A stretch of DNA of 36,354 nucleotides, from positions 1,236,733 through 1,273,086 of the forward strand of contig NZ_LN651373.1 in NCBI RefSeq assembly GCF_000826125.2, in the 5' to 3' direction. The DNA is from Bhargavaea cecembensis (GTDB taxonomy: Bacteria; Bacillota; Bacilli; Bacillales_A; Planococcaceae). Of this stretch, positions 32,046 to 36,354 are shown piece after piece. How positions within the stretch are numbered: position 1 is the first letter of the stretch; every line of letters starts with the position of its first letter. Below the pieces are notes generated by a model. It had not been told where the DNA came from, ran no database searches, and saw nothing but the letters and a program-made list of their open reading frames with translations. The position numbers and the translations under genes were made by a program.

Positions 32046-32720
32046 ATGGAACAGAAGATTCGGATTGCGATTGACGGCCCGGCCGCCGCAGGAAAAAGCA
32101 CGATTGCGAAGCTTGTCGCCGGCAGGCTTGGGTATACATATATTGATACCGGAGCCATGTACCGGGCCATGACGTATAAGGCTCTCCGGGCGGGCATAGA
32201 TTTGGACAAGGCCTCGGAAGTGGAGGCGCTTCTGCCCGGAACGGAGATCCTGCTGAAGCCCGGCCCGGATGGACAGACGGTCATCCTGGACGGGGAGGAT
32301 GTATCCGGCGTAATCAGGACGGCGCCCGTCACGAACGGAGTGTCGGCCGTATCCGCCCACGCGGGGGTCCGGTCTTACATGGTTGCGGAACAACGCCGGA
32401 TGGCACGGGAAGGGGGGGTCGTCATGGACGGCCGCGACATCGGAACGGCTGTCCTGCCCGATGCGGAGCTGAAGGTGTTCATGACGGCGAGCGTGGACGA
32501 GCGTGCCCGGCGCCGGCATCTTGAGAACCTGGCCCGCGGATTCGAATCGGATCTCGGCCTGTTGGCGGAGGAGATCGCGGTCCGCGACAAGAAAGACAGC
32601 GAGCGCGCCGTGTCGCCGCTCGTCCGTGCGGAAGATGCGACCCTCCTGGATACGACCGACATGACGATCGCGGAGGCCGCGGAAGCGATCATCCGCCTGG
32701 CGCAGGGGAGGGCGGACTGA
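32046..32720 (+). CDS. cmk: Cytidylate kinase Cmk
   Basis: Cmk phosphorylates CMP and dCMP to the diphosphates. The 224-residue product has the P-loop GPAAAGKST (residues 10-18), YIDTGAMYRAMTYKA, DGRDIGTAVLPDAELKVFMTA and the lid arginines in ERARRRH. ATG 32046 follows AGGAGAG at 32033-32039; a TTG at 32040 is too close to that ribosome-binding site. The stop overlaps the plsC start by one base (TGATG), giving tight coupling as in many Firmicutes. Confidence 0.95.
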   Translation: MEQKIRIAIDGPAAAGKSTIAKLVAGRLGYTYIDTGAMYRAMTYKALRAGIDLDKASEVEALLPGTEILLKPGPDGQTVILDGEDVSGVIRTAPVTNGVSAVSAHAGVRSYMVAEQRRMAREGGVVMDGRDIGTAVLPDAELKVFMTASVDERARRRHLENLARGFESDLGLLAEEIAVRDKKDSERAVSPLVRAEDATLLDTTDMTIAEAAEAIIRLAQGRAD

Positions 32721-33313
32721 TGGATTTTTATCAATTCGCCAAGTCTGTCGTCTACGGCGTCTTGAAGCCCCTTTACAGGCTGGACGTGAAAGGAACGGAG
32801 AACTTCCCGAAAACGGGGGGCGTGCTGCTCTGCGCCAATCACATCAGCCTCCTCGATCCGCCGACCGTCGGTATTTGCGCGCCGAGGCCCGTCAATTTCA
32901 TGGCGAAGGCCGAGCTGTTCGAAGCCCCGGTCCTCAAGAACCTGCTTCCGGGGCTGCACGTTTTCCCGGTGAAGCGGGGACTGAGCGACAGGAACGCCAT
33001 CCGGACGGGCATCAATCTCTTGAGGGACGGACAGGTGGTCGGCATGTTTCCCGAAGGGACGCGGAGCAAGGACGGGCGCCTCGGCAAACCGATGTCGGGC
33101 GCCGGGTTTTTCGCGCTCAAGGGCGGCGACGCAGTCGTCGTCCCGTGTGCCGTCATCGGGGAGTACAAGCCGTTCCGGAAAGTGAAAATCCGCTTCGGCG
33201 AGCCGATCGACATGGCCCCTTACCGCGAACGCCGGGCATCGGCCGATGAAGCGGCAGAGCTCATCATGGAACGCATCGCCGAGCTCATCGAAAGAGAAAA
33301 AAGGGCGGAATAA
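32720..33313 (+). CDS. plsC: 1-acyl-sn-glycerol-3-phosphate acyltransferase PlsC
   Basis: PlsC adds the second acyl chain to make phosphatidic acid at the inner face of the membrane. The 197-residue product has the acyltransferase motifs: NHISLLD (His41, Asp46), the second block VKRGLSDRNAI, FPEGTRSKDGRLG, and the VPCAVIGEY fourth block. AGGGGAGGG precedes ATG 32720. It is in the same place as the ypfA/plsC-type genes next to cmk in relatives. Confidence 0.93.
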   Translation: MDFYQFAKSVVYGVLKPLYRLDVKGTENFPKTGGVLLCANHISLLDPPTVGICAPRPVNFMAKAELFEAPVLKNLLPGLHVFPVKRGLSDRNAIRTGINLLRDGQVVGMFPEGTRSKDGRLGKPMSGAGFFALKGGDAVVVPCAVIGEYKPFRKVKIRFGEPIDMAPYRERRASADEAAELIMERIAELIEREKRAE

Positions 33314-33323
33314 GCATAATTTT

Positions 33324-33352
33324 TTGTTTTTATAACCGGTTTCGCATAAAAT
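33324..33352 (+). promoter_or_regulatory. Sigma-A promoter of ypfD
   Basis: TTGTTT (33324-33329), 17-bp spacer, TAAAAT (33347-33352); TSS expected near 33359. Upstream DNA is A/T-rich. Confidence 0.6.
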
Positions 33353-33385
33353 GGTGTAAGGAACCTTTATGGAGGAGGACTAGGC

Positions 33386-34567
33386 ATGAGTGAAGAGATG
33401 AACAACATGGAACAAAATATGGAAAACCAAGAGATTCTTGAATTCAAACAAGGAGACCGGGTCAACGGCACGGTCGACAAAATTGAAGACAAATCCGTTA
33501 CGGTGACAATCCCGGGGGCGCCGTTCGACGGAGTCATCCCGATCAGCGAATTGTCGAGCCTCCACATTGAAAAGGCGTCCGATGCCGTCCAGGTCGGAGA
33601 CGAGCTGGAACTCATCATCATCAAAGTAGAAAACGATAATGAAAACTTCGTGCTCTCCAAGCGCAAGGTGGACGCGGAAGCGGCATGGGACGACCTGAAG
33701 GCCCAGTTTGATTCAGGCGAGACGATCACCGCCGAAGTGAAGGACGTCGTGAAGGGCGGCCTCGTCGTGGATCTCGGCGTGCGCGGCTTCGTTCCGGCCT
33801 CCCTCGTCGAAGACCACTACGTGGAATCATTCGACGATTACAAGGGACGCGAAATGACATTCAAGATCGTCGAGATGGACAAGGAGAAGAACCGGCTCAT
33901 CCTGTCCCACCGCGCGGTTATCGAAGAAGAGAAGGAAGCGATGAAAGGCGAAGTCCTCGACCGCATCCAGGAAGGCGATGTGCTTGACGGGACGGTCCAG
34001 CGGATTGCTTCATTCGGCGCATTCGTCGACATCGGCGGCGTCGATGGCCTCGTCCACATTTCTCAGGTCGCCCACGGACACGTGGACCAAGTGAGCGATG
34101 TCCTGAAGGAAGGCGACAAAGTGCAGGTCAAGGTCCTTTCGGTGGACCGCGACAACGAGCGCATTTCCCTCTCCATCAAAGACACGCTGCCCGGACCTTG
34201 GGAAGACATCGAAGAGAAAGCCCCGAAAGGCTCGACCCACACCGGCACGGTGAAGCGGATCGTTTCCTACGGCGCATTCGTGGAGGTGTTCCCGGGCGTC
34301 GAAGGGCTCGTCCACATTTCCCAGATGGCCCACCACCACATCGGCACGCCTCATGAAGTGATCGAGGAAGGCCAGGAGGTCCAGGTGAAGGTCCTCGACG
34401 TGAACAAGCAGGACAAGCGCCTCTCCCTCTCCATCAAAGAGATGCTGCCGAGGGAAGACGGCGGCCGCAGGGAAGTCCGCGAAGATGAATACGAGCTTCC
34501 TGAGGAGAACAAAGGATTCTCGATCAGCGACGTCATCGGCGACAAGCTGAAAGGATTCTCCGAGTGA
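33386..34567 (+). CDS. ypfD: S1-domain RNA-binding protein YpfD (ribosomal protein S1 homologue)
   Basis: The 393-residue protein has four S1 OB-fold repeats at about 20-94, 110-176, 195-266 and 283-353. Repeats 3 and 4 are canonical (SFGAFVDIGGVDGLVHISQ, SYGAFVEVFPGVEGLVHISQ). Repeats 1 and 2 diverge, as is usual for Firmicute S1 homologues, which have four repeats against six in Gram-negative S1. Its role in Bacillus is not that of an essential ribosomal protein; RNA binding is the safe call. GGAGGAGG precedes ATG 33386. Often annotated rpsA. Confidence 0.94.
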   Translation: MSEEMNNMEQNMENQEILEFKQGDRVNGTVDKIEDKSVTVTIPGAPFDGVIPISELSSLHIEKASDAVQVGDELELIIIKVENDNENFVLSKRKVDAEAAWDDLKAQFDSGETITAEVKDVVKGGLVVDLGVRGFVPASLVEDHYVESFDDYKGREMTFKIVEMDKEKNRLILSHRAVIEEEKEAMKGEVLDRIQEGDVLDGTVQRIASFGAFVDIGGVDGLVHISQVAHGHVDQVSDVLKEGDKVQVKVLSVDRDNERISLSIKDTLPGPWEDIEEKAPKGSTHTGTVKRIVSYGAFVEVFPGVEGLVHISQMAHHHIGTPHEVIEEGQEVQVKVLDVNKQDKRLSLSIKEMLPREDGGRREVREDEYELPEENKGFSISDVIGDKLKGFSE

Positions 34568-34587
34568 CAAAAAGGTGAACACACATA

Positions 34588-34626
34588 CGGTGATGGCGCT
34601 GATAGATGCGCCGTCACCGTTTTGTT
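34588..34626 (+). terminator. Terminator after ypfD
   Basis: CGGTGA-T-GGCGC (34588-34599) pairs with GCGCC-G-TCACCG (34608-34619), followed by TTTTGTTGT. Confidence 0.9.
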
Positions 34627-34627
34627 G

Positions 34628-34633
34628 TATAAT
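34628..34633 (+). promoter_or_regulatory. Consensus -10 element for der
   Basis: Perfect TATAAT at 34628-34633 right after the ypfD terminator, with no recognisable -35. It would yield a leader of about 125 nt before der. Confidence 0.45.
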
Positions 34634-34656
34634 GACATGAGATGAAACGGATCCAT

Positions 34657-34725
34657 CACGCGGCAGGCGGCAACTGCCGGAGCAGGCGGTGCGGAAACTC
34701 AGCCGCGTGTCCGCCTCCCGCGGAC
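34657..34725 (+). other. Folded leader RNA upstream of der
   Basis: CACGCGGC (34657-34664) pairs perfectly with GCCGCGTG (34702-34709), enclosing the hairpin CGGCA-AC-TGCCG (34668-34679). A second hairpin GTCCGC-CTCCC-GCGGAC (34709-34725) begins on the base where the first stem ends, so they could stack. No T run follows. No known riboswitch motif is recognised. Confidence 0.6.
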
Positions 34726-34765
34726 GGATGGACTCAACTGATAAGTTTCCGGAAGGGTGGAACCA

Positions 34766-36076
34766 ATGACCAAACCGACAGTAGCGATCGTCGGACGGCC
34801 GAATGTCGGCAAATCGACAATTTTTAACCGAATCGTCGGCGAACGGATTTCGATCGTCGAAGATATCCCAGGCGTCACGAGAGACCGGATTTACAGTTCG
34901 GCGGACTGGCTGAACCATGATTTCAACCTCATTGACACAGGAGGCATCGATATCGGGGACGAGCCGTTCCTTGAACAGATCCGGCAGCAGGCGGAAATCG
35001 CCATCGACGAAGCGGATGTCATCATCTTCCTCGTGAACGGACGTGAAGGGATGACGGGGGCGGACGAGCAGGTCGCAAAGATCCTCTACAAGACGAAAAA
35101 GCCGGTCGTCCTCGCAGTGAACAAGATCGACAACCCGGATATGCGGGATATGATCTATGACTTCTACGCACTCGGATTCGGCGAACCGTACCCGATCTCC
35201 GGCTCGCACGGCCTCGGCCTCGGAGACCTGCTCGACGAAGTCGCGAAGCATTTCCCGGATCCGTCCGAAGAAGAGCTGGAAGACGACGTCATCCGGTTCT
35301 CGCTCATCGGCCGGCCAAACGTCGGGAAATCATCGCTTGTCAACGTGTTCCTCAATGAGGAGCGGGTGATCGTGAGCGACGTCGCAGGCACGACCCGTGA
35401 TGCAATCGACAGCGACTTCATCCATGACGGCCAGAAGTACAAAGTGATCGACACGGCCGGCATGAGAAAGAAAGGCAAAGTGTACGAAACGACCGAGAAG
35501 TACAGCGTGCTCCGGGCACTCCGTGCGATCGAGCGCTCCGACGTCGTCCTCGTCGTCCTGAACGGGGAGGAAGGCATCCGCGAGCAGGACAAGCGCATTG
35601 CCGGATATGCCCATGAGGCGGGCAAGGGCGTCATCATCGTCGTGAACAAATGGGATGCCGTCGAGAAAGACGAGAAGACGATGAACAAGATGACCGAAAA
35701 CATCCGGGACAATTTCCAGTTCCTCGACTACGCGCCGATCGTCTACGTTTCCGCGAAGACCCGGCAGCGGGTTTTCCAGATTCTCGGGATCATCCAGACG
35801 GTCAGCGAAAACCATGCGCTCCGGATCCAGTCGAGCATCCTCAACGAAGTGATCGAAGATGCGGTGGCCATGAACCCGGCTCCGTCGGACAAGGGCCGCA
35901 AGCTCCGCATCTATTATATGACGCAAGTCCAGGTGAAGCCGCCGACGTTTGTCGTCTTCGTCAACGACCCGGAGATCATGCACTTCTCCTACGAGCGTTT
36001 CCTGCAGAACAAGCTGCGGGATGCCTTCGGGTTCGAAGGGACGCCGATCCGGCTCATCACCCGAAAACGCAGCTGA
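34766..36076 (+). CDS. der: Ribosome-assembly GTPase Der (EngA)
   Basis: Der has two tandem GTPase domains and is essential for 50S subunit maturation. The 436-residue product has domain 1 with GRPNVGKST (G1), DTGG (G3) and NKID (G4); domain 2 with [18 protein letters not shown] and NKWD; and a C-terminal KH-like domain ending [15 protein letters not shown]. Start ATG 34766 ([10 protein letters not shown]) follows GGAAGGGTGG. An in-frame GTG at 34757 lies within that ribosome-binding site. gpsA follows 22 bp later. Confidence 0.96.
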   Translation: MTKPTVAIVGRPNVGKSTIFNRIVGERISIVEDIPGVTRDRIYSSADWLNHDFNLIDTGGIDIGDEPFLEQIRQQAEIAIDEADVIIFLVNGREGMTGADEQVAKILYKTKKPVVLAVNKIDNPDMRDMIYDFYALGFGEPYPISGSHGLGLGDLLDEVAKHFPDPSEEELEDDVIRFSLIGRPNVGKSSLVNVFLNEERVIVSDVAGTTRDAIDSDFIHDGQKYKVIDTAGMRKKGKVYETTEKYSVLRALRAIERSDVVLVVLNGEEGIREQDKRIAGYAHEAGKGVIIVVNKWDAVEKDEKTMNKMTENIRDNFQFLDYAPIVYVSAKTRQRVFQILGIIQTVSENHALRIQSSILNEVIEDAVAMNPAPSDKGRKLRIYYMTQVQVKPPTFVVFVNDPEIMHFSYERFLQNKLRDAFGFEGTPIRLITRKRS

Positions 36077-36098
36077 TGACTGAAAGGATTTGAATGCA

Positions 36099-36354
36099 AT
36101 GACGAAGGTGACGGTACTCGGAGCCGGCAGCTGGGGAACCGCCCTGGCGACGGTTCTGGCCGACAATGGACACGACTGCACGATCTGGGCACGCCGTCCG
36201 GAACAGGCGGAAGAGATCGCCGGCCGGCACACGAACGAGCGGTATCTTCCGGGTGCCGCACTCCCGCCGGCGCTCAAGGCGGAGAGCGGCCTGCCGGAGG
36301 CGGTGGCCGGATCGGAAATCATCGTCGTGGCGGTTCCGACCGCCGGCATCCGGG
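36099..36354 (+). CDS. gpsA: NAD(P)-dependent glycerol-3-phosphate dehydrogenase GpsA, N-terminal part
   Basis: GpsA reduces dihydroxyacetone phosphate to sn-glycerol-3-phosphate for phospholipid synthesis. Only the first 85 codons are in the window. The Rossmann motif GAGSWGTA is at about residues 8-15, followed by NGHDCTIWARRPEQAEEI and the HTNERYLPG block that is typical of GpsA. ATG 36099 follows AAAGGA (36083-36088); an ATG at 36094 meets a stop two codons later. The der-gpsA order is as in B. subtilis. The frame is still open at the window end. Confidence 0.95.
   Translation, partial: MTKVTVLGAGSWGTALATVLADNGHDCTIWARRPEQAEEIAGRHTNERYLPGAALPPALKAESGLPEAVAGSEIIVVAVPTAGIR

Noticed and set aside
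34748-34765. AAGGGTGGAACC-like sequence before der resembles the conserved T-box antiterminator bulge
   Set aside because: No Stem I landmarks, no specifier loop and no downstream regulated terminator are present. The AAGGGTGG is simply the der ribosome-binding site.

Overview
The window is a chromosomal core segment of a GC-rich (by eye about 58-60 %) endospore-lineage Firmicute. Gene content and order follow the Bacillus subtilis drm-to-gpsA region, and the proteins resemble B. subtilis and Staphylococcus orthologues. The high GC, an AnsA of staphylococcal type beside ypdA, and several missing neighbours suggest a member of the Planococcaceae/Caryophanaceae. A Bhargavaea-like genus is possible, but that is a guess. 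I see no phage, transposon, CRISPR array, rRNA or tRNA.

Layout. 1-1.9 kb: nucleoside catabolism (deoB end, pdp). 2.2-5.3 kb: forespore sigma-F operon spoIIAA-spoIIAB-sigF, with spoVAF attached directly. 5.3-7.2 kb: lysA, a previously uncalled 36-residue membrane peptide, and ribT, which meets a DUF309 gene (ypuF) tail to tail. 7.7-10.9 kb: chromosome segregation scpAB, a DacB-type carboxypeptidase and rluB. 11.0-18.8 kb: cytochrome c biogenesis and redox signalling resABCDE, then the ECF pair sigX-rsiX. 19-20.9 kb: a four-helix membrane protein of unknown role, then an FMN riboswitch controlling the riboflavin transporter ribU. 21.3-27.9 kb: fer (minus strand), ypbB-recQ, LysM protein ypbE, a CBS-domain protein, metallophosphoesterase ypbG and bacillithiol-disulfide reductase ypdA. 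27.9-31.8 kb: asparaginase ansA (minus), protease prsW, and the germination pair sleB-ypeB. 32.0-36.4 kb: cmk-plsC, the S1-domain protein ypfD, GTPase der and the start of gpsA.

How the genes work together. SpoIIAA, SpoIIAB and SigF form the partner-switching circuit that starts forespore transcription. SpoVAF, SleB and YpeB act later, in germination and cortex lysis. ResA, ResB and ResC deliver reduced apocytochrome and haem, under the ResD-ResE two-component system. SigX-RsiX and PrsW belong to cell-envelope stress signalling.

Most unusual features. Three intergenic tandem arrays have an exact 21-bp period (1939-2043, 21101-21262, 31832-31950). Two of them share the same unit sequence and the same order of unit variants. 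Other points are a strongly folded leader upstream of der, a small membrane-peptide gene coupled to lysA, a ribT/ypuF junction whose two stop codons lie in the loop of one hairpin, and a trimmed sporulation locus without spoVAA-AE, dacF or spmAB. I found no obviously new defence or biosynthetic system. The 21-bp arrays are the best candidate for something undescribed.
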